Positions 24,452-34,300 of a stretch of DNA of 64,000 nucleotides are shown in pieces (positions within the stretch are counted from its first letter, which is position 1; every line of letters starts with the position of its first letter). Below the pieces are notes generated by a model that did not search any database, had not been told where the DNA came from, and was given only the letters and a program-made list of their open reading frames with translations. Source of the stretch: an uncultured Muribaculaceae bacterium (GTDB lineage Bacteria; Bacteroidota; Bacteroidia; Bacteroidales; Muribaculaceae); the NCBI GenBank assembly GCA_910578385.1, contig CAJTQV010000014.1, forward strand, positions 1-64,000. The letters run 5' to 3'. A program made the translations under genes and the position numbers.

Positions 24452-25981
24452 ATGGCAAAAAGAACCAAGTGGCAGGCATTCCACAGGTGGGCAGGTCTCC
24501 TGTTCGCAATCTTTCTGCTTATTTTCTGTGTGTCGGGTATCATTCTGAACCACCGCGACCTGTTCGCCGGCTGCAACGTCAGCCGCTCGCTCCTCCCCTC
24601 CTCATATCATATCGAGAACTTCAACAACGGCTCTGTAAAAGGCACCATCGCGCTCGGCGCAGATTCGATTGTGGCATATGGCTGCAACGGCGCATGGCTC
24701 ACCGACAGAAGATTCTCGCAGTTCTCCGACTTCAACAGCGGACTCCCCACAGGAGCCGACCGTCGAAACATAAGGGGCATCGTCCGCAGCAACGACGGCT
24801 CTCTCTGGTGCGCCGCTCAATTCGGCCTCTTCCGTCTTGACAATGGCTCATGGAGACCGGTTGAGTTAGACGGCAACACCGAGCGGCTCAGCGACATAAC
24901 CCTCTCGCCCGACAGCACCTCCGTGACCGTACTTACACGCAGCGCGATCTATCAGGTCGATGCCGAAGGACATTCCCGACGAATCGAACTCGCTCAGGCT
25001 GAGGGGCATTCGGAGAAAGTCTCTCTGTTCAAGACCATCTGGCTGCTCCACAGCGGTGAGCTCTTCGGAATTGCAGGCAAGATTGTTGTGGATATTGTGG
25101 CAATTGTCATTATCATTCTCTCGATAACGGGAATAATAATCTTCATATTACCCTATTCAATCAGACGCGCCGCCCGGCGATCTCTACAGGTAAAAACGCG
25201 CCGGCTCAGCTCGTCGCTCAAATGGAATGTCCACTGGCATGACCGCTTCGGCTACTGGCTGCTGGTTCTCACTCTCCTTATTGCTGTGACAGGCATGTGT
25301 CTGCGTCCGCCGCTGATGATACCGTTCGTCCTGACAAAGACGGCACCTCTCCCCGGCTCCACGCTCGACAACCCGAACCCCTGGCACGACCGCATGAGGG
25401 CAATACGCTTCGACAGCGCGGCCGACCGCTGGCTGATTTCCACCTCCGACGGGTTCATCTCAGCCGACCGCAATTTCAGCCACGCCCCGGTTGCCATCGA
25501 TGCAGCCAAGACTCCCCCGGTAAGCCCGATGGGTGTCAACGTATTCGAGGCGGACGGCACAGGCAACTGGATAGTCGGTTCCTTCAGCGGACTCTTCAGC
25601 TGGAACCCGGCAACCGGCGATGTGACCGACATGACAACCGGCAAACCCTACGAGCGCAAACGAGGCTCGCGACCGGTAGCTTCAACAATGGTAGCCGGCT
25701 ATTCCTCCGACCTTGACACCCCGGATGCAGTGGTGTTCGATTACTCCAAGGGTGCCGACATAACCGGTGCGGACCGGGCGCTTCTCTCCTCGCAACCGAT
25801 GTCGCTGTGGAACACGGCTCTTGAGCTCCACGTGGGCCGCTGTTACAATCCGTTCCTCGGCCCCCTCTCGGACCTCTTCGTCTTCCTCGCGGGACTGTTG
25901 CTTACGCTTATACTCATTTCGGGGTATATCGTACACCGTCGCGCACGAAATAAGAAATTAACCCAAACAAAACATCAATAA
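24452..25981 (+). CDS. PepSY-associated transmembrane protein of the heme/iron locus
   Basis: The product is 509 residues with four membrane spans: an N-terminal one in FHRWAGLLFAIFLLIFCVSG, two near residues 210-235 and 265-285 (WHDRFGYWLLVLTLLIAVTG), and one near 475. Two periplasmic segments carry repeated WLTDRRFSQFSDF- and WNPATGDVTDMTTG-like blades. This PepSY_TM layout is shared with siderophore/heme reductases of the FoxB/PiuB type, where membrane histidines may bind heme; here His11, His28 and the WHDRFG histidine are candidates. First gene of the 24.4-34.7 kb run, so a redox or scaffold role in heme or iron uptake is inferred. Confidence 0.8.
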   Translation: MAKRTKWQAFHRWAGLLFAIFLLIFCVSGIILNHRDLFAGCNVSRSLLPSSYHIENFNNGSVKGTIALGADSIVAYGCNGAWLTDRRFSQFSDFNSGLPTGADRRNIRGIVRSNDGSLWCAAQFGLFRLDNGSWRPVELDGNTERLSDITLSPDSTSVTVLTRSAIYQVDAEGHSRRIELAQAEGHSEKVSLFKTIWLLHSGELFGIAGKIVVDIVAIVIIILSITGIIIFILPYSIRRAARRSLQVKTRRLSSSLKWNVHWHDRFGYWLLVLTLLIAVTGMCLRPPLMIPFVLTKTAPLPGSTLDNPNPWHDRMRAIRFDSAADRWLISTSDGFISADRNFSHAPVAIDAAKTPPVSPMGVNVFEADGTGNWIVGSFSGLFSWNPATGDVTDMTTGKPYERKRGSRPVASTMVAGYSSDLDTPDAVVFDYSKGADITGADRALLSSQPMSLWNTALELHVGRCYNPFLGPLSDLFVFLAGLLLTLILISGYIVHRRARNKKLTQTKHQ

Positions 25982-25992
25982 CACTACACAAC

Positions 25993-26466
25993 ATGAAAGC
26001 AATCAAACTTCTTTCAGCCATGATGATCATGGCATTCGGTCTCTTCGGTTTCTCATCTTGCTCTGACGACAAGGACGAGCCTGCAACCCCCGCCGCACGC
26101 AGCATCGCCGGCACTTACGAGGGCGACATGACCTGCTCCGTAATGGGCAGCGAGGATGTGTTCGAGGACGTGACTTTCACTGTAACTGCAGTTGACGACT
26201 CGAAGGTTAACATCACACTCCCCTCATTCGGCAATCCTCCGATGCAGCTCCCCGAAATCGTTGTCGAGAATCTCTCTGTATCAGGTTCAGACGGCACATA
26301 CAGCATTCCCGAGACTGTAAGCGAGGGTACTCTTGAAAACGGCAAGGCTTACAAGGTCACTCTCACCGGTGCATATGCCGGCGACCAGCTCACAATCAAC
26401 TTCAACCTGCAGTATGGCGCTATGCCGATGCCTATGATCTGCTCGTTCACAGCACCTAAAAAATAA
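25993..26466 (+). CDS. calycin-like lipoprotein
   Basis: The product is 157 residues with a lipoprotein signal (MMIMAFGLFGFSSC, lipidated Cys at residue 23) followed by an acidic SDDKDEP, a typical Bacteroidetes surface-export signal. The rest is an antiparallel beta domain of the calycin-like type (SIAGTYEGDMTCSVMG, ITLPSFGNPPMQLPEI). It ends with a Met-rich YGAMPMPMICSF. It sits between the PepSY protein and the TonB receptor, the place of hmuY in the Porphyromonas hmu locus, but I do not recognise it as HmuY. A ligand-capturing role is inferred. Confidence 0.75.
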   Translation: MKAIKLLSAMMIMAFGLFGFSSCSDDKDEPATPAARSIAGTYEGDMTCSVMGSEDVFEDVTFTVTAVDDSKVNITLPSFGNPPMQLPEIVVENLSVSGSDGTYSIPETVSEGTLENGKAYKVTLTGAYAGDQLTINFNLQYGAMPMPMICSFTAPKK

Positions 26467-26475
26467 GACAGACAG

Positions 26476-28479
26476 ATGACGACCGGAATAATCACTCCGA
26501 TATTCGCGGCAATCGCGCTGTCAGCCGGTTCCCAGGTCTCTCCCGCCCCGGCGGCGGGAGAGGTCCTGTCGGGAACTGACGGCGCAGCCTCCGCAGCTAC
26601 CGACAGCGTTGCTCCGGTCTTTCAGGAAGACGGAAATTTCGCTGACCTTGACGACGTGGTGGTGACTGCCACCCGCACACCGAAATCCCTGAAAGACGTG
26701 CCGGTAGTAACCCGGCTCATATCCGGGGACGAAATCCGCAAGACTGACGCGACCAACATCCAGGACCTGCTCACCGAAGAGCTGCCCGGACTGGAATTCG
26801 GCTATGCCATGAGCCAGGAGACATCGCTCAACATGAGCGGCTTCGGCGGAAATGCCGTGCTGTTCCTTGTCGACGGCGAACGTCTTGCCGGCGAGACCAT
26901 GGACAACGTGGACTACAACCGGCTCAATCTTGAGAGCGTAGGCCGCGTGGAGGTGGTCAAGGGTGCATCGTCCGCCCTTTATGGCGCCAATGCCGTGGGC
27001 GGCGTGGTAAACCTGATTTCGAGCGAGCACACCGAGCCTTGGCATGTCAATGTCAACTCGCGCTACCGCAGCTTCGGCAACGAATGGCGCGCCGGCGGCG
27101 ACGTGAGCTTCAATCTCGGCAAGTGGAACTCGAACACCAGCCTGCTGTACACCAAGTCGAACACCGTGCGCCTCACAAGCGCGTTCGACACTCAATCGAA
27201 AATCCAACAGGTGTTCGGCGGCGAGGTCTTCAACATCAAGGAACGGCTCACTTTCCGTCCTGTCTCCAATCTCCGTCTCGTAGCGCGCGGCGGCTACTTC
27301 AACCGCGTGAGCAACCGCGCCAACTACGACGATCATTATTATGACTATACAGGCGGACTACGTGCCATATGGGACATCTCCGACGCTGACAACCTTGAGT
27401 TGACTTACAGCTATGACCAGTATGACAAGGCACGTTTCATCGGCGGCACCCGTACTCACGACCATGACTACAGCAACCGCCAGAACATCGCCCACGCTCT
27501 CTACTCGCATTTCTGGAATCTCGCCACACTGACTGTCGGCGCGGACTATATGTACGACTATCTTACGACATACCAGTTTGCCGACAACACCAACCATTCT
27601 CAGTATTCAATCGATGCTTTCGCCCAGTTCGACTGGCGTCCGATTGACTGGTTCAATGTGGTGGCAAGTCTCCGTCAAGACTATTTCTCAGGCTCGAAAC
27701 AGGGTTGGCCCACCGCACGTCTGGCCACTATGTTCAAGCTCAAGCCGCTCACAATCCGTGCCTCTTATGCAGGCGGTTTCCGTGCCCCCTCGCTCAAGGA
27801 GATGTACATGGACTTCGACATGGCCGGCATCCAGATGATATATGGCAATCCTGACCTGAAACCGGAAAAGAGCCATAACCTCAATCTCTCTTTCGAACGT
27901 AACGGCGCGGTCAACTCATCGGCGTTCGCCGGTGCCTACAGCGTGACAGCCACCGGTTACTACAGCTACTACAACAGCCGGATCACCACCACCGACTTCC
28001 CGGGCGACGGTACCCGCGAGGAAGGTGCCATCTACTGCAACGAGGATGGAGTGAAGGTCGGCGGCATCGACGCCACCGCACGCTACCGCTTCCGCTGCGG
28101 CGCCGGTGTGAAGGTGAGCTACAATTACCTGCACAGCTGGGGACGCACCGTAGACTCCCAGTTCTCGCAGCCCCGCTCCCACTCGGCCACATGGCGTCTG
28201 GACTACGAACGTGGTTTCGGAAAGTTCTACCGTCTCTACGCCGCAATATCGGGCCGATACCTCGGTGCCCCCGATACAAAACTTGAATCGGACGGCGCAT
28301 ACTCACTCTGGAAGTTCACTCTCGAACAGCAGGTGTGGCACGGCGTCAACGTCAACTTCATAATTGACAACCTTTTCAACTACCGACCGAAAGTATATTA
28401 TTGGAACTCCGCCCCGACCGACGGTCTTTCGTGGTCGCTCGGTGTTTCTCTCGACATAAATGAAATTTTCAAGCATTAA
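26476..28479 (+). CDS. hmuR: TonB-dependent outer-membrane receptor, HmuR-like
   Basis: The product is 667 residues: leader, TonB box/plug start (DLDDVVVTATRTPKSLKDVP), plug domain (GFGGNAVLFLVDGERLAGET) and a 22-strand barrel. The heme-receptor FRAP box (GGFRAPSLKEMYMDF, about residue 434) and NPDL box (YGNPDLKPEKS, about 457) are present, but the stretch between them has no histidine and carries three methionines. The next gene encodes a CobN-family protein, as in hmuR-hmuS. Substrate is therefore probably heme or another metallated tetrapyrrole; the missing histidine leaves some doubt. It starts 9 bases after the lipoprotein gene. Confidence 0.85.
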   Translation: MTTGIITPIFAAIALSAGSQVSPAPAAGEVLSGTDGAASAATDSVAPVFQEDGNFADLDDVVVTATRTPKSLKDVPVVTRLISGDEIRKTDATNIQDLLTEELPGLEFGYAMSQETSLNMSGFGGNAVLFLVDGERLAGETMDNVDYNRLNLESVGRVEVVKGASSALYGANAVGGVVNLISSEHTEPWHVNVNSRYRSFGNEWRAGGDVSFNLGKWNSNTSLLYTKSNTVRLTSAFDTQSKIQQVFGGEVFNIKERLTFRPVSNLRLVARGGYFNRVSNRANYDDHYYDYTGGLRAIWDISDADNLELTYSYDQYDKARFIGGTRTHDHDYSNRQNIAHALYSHFWNLATLTVGADYMYDYLTTYQFADNTNHSQYSIDAFAQFDWRPIDWFNVVASLRQDYFSGSKQGWPTARLATMFKLKPLTIRASYAGGFRAPSLKEMYMDFDMAGIQMIYGNPDLKPEKSHNLNLSFERNGAVNSSAFAGAYSVTATGYYSYYNSRITTTDFPGDGTREEGAIYCNEDGVKVGGIDATARYRFRCGAGVKVSYNYLHSWGRTVDSQFSQPRSHSATWRLDYERGFGKFYRLYAAISGRYLGAPDTKLESDGAYSLWKFTLEQQVWHGVNVNFIIDNLFNYRPKVYYWNSAPTDGLSWSLGVSLDINEIFKH

Positions 28480-28514
28480 CCACTACGCATGAAATAAGAA
28501 GATAGAAATATCAG

Positions 28515-31500
28515 ATGAAAATAAAGAGCAAGAAATCAATCATCATTCTTTCGATTTGCTGCGCCGTTTTAGTCGGTGCAGCTTTTCTCGTTTGGCGCAC
28601 CATGGCGTCAAGGACAAGAATCGCGTTTGTCAACTATCAGGCTATCACGCTCGGACAGATTGCCCGCGCCAATGATAACTCCTCGATTGTGATTGACGAA
28701 CTTTCTGTCGAGGATCTCGACAAGGCCGGAAAATACGACATGATTTTCCTCAACGGAATGGGTCTCAGAGTGACCGACGAACAGCGTCAGGAACTCATCA
28801 AGGCTGCAGAGAGCGGCACCCCGGTGCTCTCTACGGCGGTCACAAATCCGCAGAACAACATCGTGTCGGTCGACTCGGTCGACATGGCCTATCTCAAGCA
28901 GTATCTTACCGGCGGACGCGGCAATTACCGCAACATGCTCCGCTATGTCCGCAAGTTCATCGACGGCAAGAAGCTCTTCGCCCCCACTCCGGGCGACCCG
29001 GTGCTGACGGCCTCGTCGCTGCTCTATTATCCGTCGGAGGATAACGACAAGAATTTCTCTACCGTGGCTGAATATGAGGCATGGCTCCGCAAGGAGGGGA
29101 AATGGCGTGATGACGCACCCCGCATTATCCTCACCGGCCAGATGGGTGTGGCCGACAGTCTGGTCAACGCCCTTGAGAAGGCGGGCAACATGGTCTATCC
29201 GGTCAACTCGATCCAGATGCTGGTATCGAATGGCCATGCCGACTCTATTCCGGCTGCCGCTATGATCAACATGGCCCACGGACGCATGGGAGATGACGTG
29301 GTCGAGTACCTGCGCCGCGCAAATGTTCCCCTGTTCTCGCCGGTCAACGCCAACCGCGACTACGACGAGTGGATGGCCGACAAGATGGGCATGAACGGAG
29401 GATTCCTCTCGCAGAGTATCGTCACTCCCGAGATTGACGGAGCGATACGCCCCTATACTCTCTTCGCCCATTATGAGGGCGAGGACGGTCTTCCCTATGT
29501 CGAGGCGATACCCGACCGTCTGAACAGTTTCGTCGAGACTGTCAACAACTACATCTCTCTCCGGCGCAAGAACAATGCCGAGAAGAAGGTCGCAATCTTC
29601 TATTTCAAGGGTCCGGGCCAGAACTCGCTCGTGGCCGAGGGTATGGAGGTCGGTCCTTCACTCTATAATCTGCTGAGCCGTCTGCGTCAGGAGGGATACC
29701 GCGTGGATAATCTTCCCGCTTCGGCCGCCGAACTTGAAAAGCTCATCAACGAGAATGGCCGCGTGTTCAACGAATACGCCATGGGCCGCAAGGAGGAATT
29801 CGTGAAGCGCAACTCTCCGCAGATTATCTCGAAAGGTGATTATGACAAGTGGTTCTCCGAAGCAATGTCGAAAGATATGCGCGCCGCTGTCGATTCAGTC
29901 GATGGTGCTTTCCCTGGCCACGGTCTTGCCGACGACAAGGGCAACCTCGCTCTGGCGCGTCTCCAGTTCGGGAATGTCGTGCTGATTCCGCAGACCGCGG
30001 CAGGTCTCGGCGACGACGACTTCAAGATTGTGCATGGTACCGATGCAGCTCCTCCGCACAACTACGTGGCCGCCTATCTTTGGGCACGTTACGGTTTCGG
30101 TGCTGACGCGCTCATGCACTTCGGAGCGCATGGCTCTCTTGAGTTCACACCGCGCAAGCAGGTCGCCCTCGGCAGCAAGGACTGGCCTGACCGTCTGGTC
30201 GGCACGATGCCCCACATCTACCTCTGGGCAACTTCCAACGTCGGCGAGGCAATGATGGCGAAGCGTCGAGCTTATGCCGGTATCATCAACTACCTCACCC
30301 CTCCGTTCCTTGAGAGCAATGTCCGCTCTATCTACAAGAACCTCAACGACGCGATCACGGCTTACGCTTCTTCGCGCACCGCGGCCGACAGTCTTCGTAA
30401 CGGCAAACTGGTCAAGAAGTATGCAGTCGAGATGGGTATCCACCGCGACCTCCGTCTTGACAGTGTGCTCTCTCGTCCATGGTCTGACGACGACATAATG
30501 CGCGTTGAGAATTTTGCCGACGAGCTTTCCAATGAGAAGATGACCGGTGCCCACTATGTGCTCGGCGTTCCCTACTCGCCGGCCGACATCCGTTCGACAG
30601 TTGTAGCCATGACAGTTGACCCGATCGCTCACAGCCTTCAGAAACTTGCAGGCGATAAGGGCAGCATCAACCCCTACCGCACACGCGCTCTGAGTCTGGT
30701 CAACTCGCTCATTGACGGCGCGGCCACCGACGACGCCGCGATATGCCGCGCTGCCGGAATAACTCAGGCCATGCTCGACAGCGCCCGCACCATAACCGAG
30801 GAAGTCGAGGGTTCGAAAGACCTCTTCTCGCGCATGATGGTCATGGGCTCGTCGATGAACGCCCCGCGTGAGACCCCTCTCAAGATAGCCGACCGCAAGG
30901 CTCCCAAGAAAATGCACGGCATGATTCCGGGCATGACTCCCGAGAAGGCTCTGGAGATGGCCAGGAAGATGGGTGCCGACGAGGCCGCGCTCAAGAAAAT
31001 GGAAGCGGCTATAAAGAATAAGAAAGCGGCAGCCGGCGGCAAAGGTGGCGCGATGGGTAATCCCCACGGTGGCATGGGCGGCATGGGAATGGGTGGAAAC
31101 TCCCGCACTCCGGCCGAACTGGAATTTGCTGCGGCTGTGGCCGACGTGGAACGTGCCGTGCGCAATGTCGGCTTGTATTCGGGCGCACTCCGCACAAGTC
31201 CTGAAGCTGAACTTGCGTCAGTCATCAACGCTCTGGGCGGCGGTTTCATATCGCCGACTTCGGGCGGCGACCCGGTCCTCAATCCCGAGATTCTGCCTAC
31301 CGGTCGCAACATGTTCGCCGTCAACGCCGAGGAGACTCCTTCGGCGGTGGCTTGGGAAAAGGGTAAGGCTCTTGCCGACAACACTATCGAGATGTACCGC
31401 AAGGCTCATGGCGACTCTGTTCCCCGCAAGGTCAGCTACACTCTCTGGAGCAGCGAGTTCATCGAGACCGAGGGCGCGACTATCGCCCAGGTTCTCTACA

Positions 31501-32870
31501 TGCTCGGTGTCGAGCCTGTGCGCGACCCGTTCAGCCGTGTGACAGACCTTCGTCTCATTCCCTCTAAAGAACTTGGCCGTCCGCGCATAGACGTTGTGGT
31601 GCAGACTTCGGGCCAGCTCCGCGACCTTGCCGCCTCGCGTCTCTTCCTGATAAGCCGTGCTGTCAAGATGGCGGCGGAGGCCAAGGATAAGGAATTCCCC
31701 AATTACGTGGCGGAAGGCGTCGTTGAATCCGAGCACCATCTCGTCGAGAAGGGTGTGTCGCCCAAGGAAGCCCGCGAGCTTTCAACATCGCGTGTGTTCG
31801 GTGGAGTCAACGGCAACTACGGCACCGGCATACAGGCCATGGTCGAGGCCGGTGACCGCTGGGAGAAGGAAGATGAGATTGCAGGCACTTACATGTCGAA
31901 CATGGGAGCCTCGTATGGCAGCGAGGAAGACTGGGAACAGCTCCGCGAAAGTGCTTTCGAAGCAGCTCTTACCCGCACCGACGTTGTTGTACAGCCGCGT
32001 CAGAGCAACACATGGGGAGCCCTCTCTCTCGACCACGTATATGAATTCATGGGTGGTCTCAACCTCGCCGTCCGCAATGTGACCGGCAAGGATCCCGAAG
32101 CCTACATGAGCGACTACCGCAACCGCAGCAACGCACGTATGCAGGAAGTCAAGGAGGCAATCGGCGTTGAGAGCCGCACGACCATTCTCAACCCCAACTA
32201 TATCAAGGAGAAGATGAAGGGTGGTGCCGGCGACGCATCGACTTTTGCCGACGTGATACGCAACACTTACGGATGGAACGTCATGAAGCCCGAAGCCATC
32301 GATGACGAGCTGTGGGACGGCATCTACGACACTTATGTGAAGGATGTCAACAACCTCGGCGTGCGCGAATATTTCTCCGACAAGAACCCTGCCGCAATCC
32401 AGGAGATGACAGCGGTGATGCTTGAGACCGTCCGCAAGGGTATGTGGGATGCCACCCCCGAGCAGGTAGCCGAGATTGCCAAGCTCCACACCGAGTCTGT
32501 CGCCGAGCATGGTGCCGCTTGCTCAGGCTTTGTATGCGACAACGCCAAGCTGCGCGACTTCATCGCATCGAAGGTATCGAAAGAAGCTGCCGCAAGCTAT
32601 AACAAGGAGGTTGCATCTGTACGTGCCGAGAATATCTCGGGCGACTCCGACGGCAAGGTCATGAAGAAAGAGGAACTGAATGCTGTCGACAAGGTCACCA
32701 ACCGCATAAACGGTGTGATTGTGGCAGTCTGCGCTGTGATCGCGATTATCATCTTCGCGGTGGTAATCCGCCGTCGCCGCAAGTCGGCAGACCCCGACCT
32801 CGCTGACCCGTCAGACCTGTCCGACAAGTCTGACCTGTCTGACAAGTCCGACAACTCTGACAAAAACTGA
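28515..32870 (+). CDS. hmuS: membrane-anchored CobN-family chelatase-like protein, HmuS-like
   Basis: The product is 1451 residues. One membrane span lies at the N-terminus (IIILSICCAVLVGAAFLVW) and one near the C-terminus (VIVAVCAVIAIIIFAVVI), so the large middle is probably periplasmic. The middle is CobN/BchH-like, with the hallmark HFGAHGSLEFTPRKQVALG near residue 532 (PRK in place of the usual PGK) and PHIYLWATSNVGEAM. Cytoplasmic CobN inserts cobalt in B12 synthesis; the anchored form beside hmuR belongs to heme uptake and has been proposed to remove iron from heme. An insertion at about residues 800-870 is rich in Met, Gly, His and Lys (GNPHGGMGGMGMGGN). The tail is a DLSDKSD repeat. 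Confidence 0.9.
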   Translation: MKIKSKKSIIILSICCAVLVGAAFLVWRTMASRTRIAFVNYQAITLGQIARANDNSSIVIDELSVEDLDKAGKYDMIFLNGMGLRVTDEQRQELIKAAESGTPVLSTAVTNPQNNIVSVDSVDMAYLKQYLTGGRGNYRNMLRYVRKFIDGKKLFAPTPGDPVLTASSLLYYPSEDNDKNFSTVAEYEAWLRKEGKWRDDAPRIILTGQMGVADSLVNALEKAGNMVYPVNSIQMLVSNGHADSIPAAAMINMAHGRMGDDVVEYLRRANVPLFSPVNANRDYDEWMADKMGMNGGFLSQSIVTPEIDGAIRPYTLFAHYEGEDGLPYVEAIPDRLNSFVETVNNYISLRRKNNAEKKVAIFYFKGPGQNSLVAEGMEVGPSLYNLLSRLRQEGYRVDNLPASAAELEKLINENGRVFNEYAMGRKEEFVKRNSPQIISKGDYDKWFSEAMSKDMRAAVDSVDGAFPGHGLADDKGNLALARLQFGNVVLIPQTAAGLGDDDFKIVHGTDAAPPHNYVAAYLWARYGFGADALMHFGAHGSLEFTPRKQVALGSKDWPDRLVGTMPHIYLWATSNVGEAMMAKRRAYAGIINYLTPPFLESNVRSIYKNLNDAITAYASSRTAADSLRNGKLVKKYAVEMGIHRDLRLDSVLSRPWSDDDIMRVENFADELSNEKMTGAHYVLGVPYSPADIRSTVVAMTVDPIAHSLQKLAGDKGSINPYRTRALSLVNSLIDGAATDDAAICRAAGITQAMLDSARTITEEVEGSKDLFSRMMVMGSSMNAPRETPLKIADRKAPKKMHGMIPGMTPEKALEMARKMGADEAALKKMEAAIKNKKAAAGGKGGAMGNPHGGMGGMGMGGNSRTPAELEFAAAVADVERAVRNVGLYSGALRTSPEAELASVINALGGGFISPTSGGDPVLNPEILPTGRNMFAVNAEETPSAVAWEKGKALADNTIEMYRKAHGDSVPRKVSYTLWSSEFIETEGATIAQVLYMLGVEPVRDPFSRVTDLRLIPSKELGRPRIDVVVQTSGQLRDLAASRLFLISRAVKMAAEAKDKEFPNYVAEGVVESEHHLVEKGVSPKEARELSTSRVFGGVNGNYGTGIQAMVEAGDRWEKEDEIAGTYMSNMGASYGSEEDWEQLRESAFEAALTRTDVVVQPRQSNTWGALSLDHVYEFMGGLNLAVRNVTGKDPEAYMSDYRNRSNARMQEVKEAIGVESRTTILNPNYIKEKMKGGAGDASTFADVIRNTYGWNVMKPEAIDDELWDGIYDTYVKDVNNLGVREYFSDKNPAAIQEMTAVMLETVRKGMWDATPEQVAEIAKLHTESVAEHGAACSGFVCDNAKLRDFIASKVSKEAAASYNKEVASVRAENISGDSDGKVMKKEELNAVDKVTNRINGVIVAVCAVIAIIIFAVVIRRRRKSADPDLADPSDLSDKSDLSDKSDNSDKN
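32806..32867 (+). repeat. 9-bp degenerate tandem repeat encoding the SDLSDK tail
   Basis: Units of the form GACCTGTCC / GACAAGTCT follow each other at the 3-prime end of the CobN-like gene and encode the acidic DLSDKSD tail. A stretch built from the same 9-mers occurs outside any gene at 48437-48472. Confidence 0.7.
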
Positions 32871-32878
32871 AATCTCTG

Positions 32879-33562
32879 ATGGAAACAGTAGTTATCATCA
32901 TCATGCTCGCGGTGGCACTGACGTTTCTTTTGAAACTGACGTGCCACCGTCCGGTGGCATGTATCGCCATATCGGCCGTGGCTGCCCTGTTCACGTTCTT
33001 GTGTCAGGAGGTTGCCATAACACAGTCGAAGACACAGATTGCCGACTGGCTCGCCGACCCCACGCTGATGCTCGACACCTCCGTTCTGCTCACTGTCGAT
33101 GTCATGCTCCAGATAGCGTTCTGCTTTCTGATGATGCGCCGCGTGTCGGGCGAGAAGCTGTCGCGCCCGCTTCAGGTGGCCTTCTTCGTGACGTATTGGT
33201 TTCCGGGACTTCTTATCTTCCCGGTGCTCTTCTCCCTGCTCGTGGAGATGATTTTCGCGATGCCGGGCGTTGACTTCTCGACCGTGACATGGATTACAGC
33301 CGGAAGCGTGCTCGTGGCTATGCCTGCGCTGGCGTGGCTGCTGAAATGGCTGCTCCCCGAACCGGAGTCACGCCTTGAGCTGATGTTCCTGGTGAGCATA
33401 CTCACCGCAGCCCTCGGCATAGTGGCGACCGTAAACGGCCGCACAGCCTCCGCGGGAACAACGCAGGTCGAATGGTCAGCCCTTGCCGCAGTGCTCGGGC
33501 TGCTCCTCGCCGGCACCATCGTAGGCTACCTCTGGAAAAAACTTAAACCAACCCGAATCTGA
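32879..33562 (+). CDS. polytopic membrane protein of the heme locus (HmuT position)
   Basis: The product is 227 residues with about six hydrophobic spans (from VVIIIMLAVALTFLLKL to AALAAVLG-like LLLAGTIVGYLW). There is no recognised domain. Its place, directly after the CobN-like gene and before ExbB and DUF2149, is that of hmuT in the hmuYRSTUV order. Conserved charged residues are few. A role as a partner of the ExbB-like motor or as a permease is inferred from position only. Confidence 0.75.
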   Translation: METVVIIIMLAVALTFLLKLTCHRPVACIAISAVAALFTFLCQEVAITQSKTQIADWLADPTLMLDTSVLLTVDVMLQIAFCFLMMRRVSGEKLSRPLQVAFFVTYWFPGLLIFPVLFSLLVEMIFAMPGVDFSTVTWITAGSVLVAMPALAWLLKWLLPEPESRLELMFLVSILTAALGIVATVNGRTASAGTTQVEWSALAAVLGLLLAGTIVGYLWKKLKPTRI

Positions 33563-33671
33563 CCTTCTCTCCCTCCCCTCCTATCTCCTGGCCCCTCTCT
33601 TTCATCCTCTCAACCGCGCTTTTTTGTCCGGTGTGAGAGCAAAGCTCGAAAACAAATAAACAACCAAAATC

Positions 33672-34295
33672 ATGAACCTTATTTCAAACGTACTTTACTG
33701 GATTTCGACCGGCCTGCTCGTTCCGGTCATTGTGCTCCTTATCTTCTTTTTCATCCGTGCGCTGATTCTGATCGGCACCTTCTTCGGACAATACATGCAG
33801 GAGAAAAAGACCTCCGCGCGCATCTATTCCCATATCGACTCTCTCTCGCCTGAGACTCTTCCGGAGTTCGCATCGAAACTCCCCAAGAAGTCCAACTCCC
33901 TAATGATCGGTTATGCCAGCCGCATCATCGAGAATGCGCAGAACGCCCCCAAGATTGACCTTCTACTCTCGGAGTATGAGATTGCTGCCGACAAGAACAT
34001 CGCCACCTCAAAGGTTCTCACAAAGATGGGCCCTATCCTCGGTCTGATGGGAACACTCATCCCGATGGGTCCGGCCTTGGTCGGTCTCGCGCAGGGCGAT
34101 ATCGCCTCGATGGCCTACAACATGCAGGTGGCCTTCGCCACGACGGTAGTCGGACTTACCGTCAGTGCCATAGGCTTCCTCACCCAGCAGGTCAAGGAAC
34201 GTTGGGCTGTCAAGAACCTCACCGTGCTTGAATTTGTGGCAGAAGTCGTAAAGCAGTCAGCAACAAAAGGAAGCCTGGAAACCGCCAACAACTGA
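33672..34295 (+). CDS. MotA/TolQ/ExbB proton-channel family protein (HmuU position)
   Basis: The product is 207 residues. Three membrane spans occur at about 12-35, 118-140 and 155-178; the family core is PILGLMGTLIPMGPALVGLAQGDI followed by AFATTVVGLTVSAIGFLTQQ. ExbB-type proteins form proton-driven motors with an ExbD-type partner. The partner here would be the DUF2149 protein at 34367. A second, conventional exbB-exbD-tonB set lies at 61596-63416, so this one is probably dedicated to the CobN-like protein. Confidence 0.9.
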   Translation: MNLISNVLYWISTGLLVPVIVLLIFFFIRALILIGTFFGQYMQEKKTSARIYSHIDSLSPETLPEFASKLPKKSNSLMIGYASRIIENAQNAPKIDLLLSEYEIAADKNIATSKVLTKMGPILGLMGTLIPMGPALVGLAQGDIASMAYNMQVAFATTVVGLTVSAIGFLTQQVKERWAVKNLTVLEFVAEVVKQSATKGSLETANN

Positions 34296-34300
34296 ACCAC

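Noticed and set aside
26521..27336. 271-codon minus-strand frame inside the TonB receptor gene
   Set aside because: It is antisense to conserved plug and barrel sequence and rich in His/Val/Ala from reversed codons, with no independent evidence.
29895..31067. 390-codon minus-strand frame inside the CobN-like gene
   Set aside because: It lies wholly within a gene with unmistakable CobN motifs and shows no signal, motif or promoter of its own.
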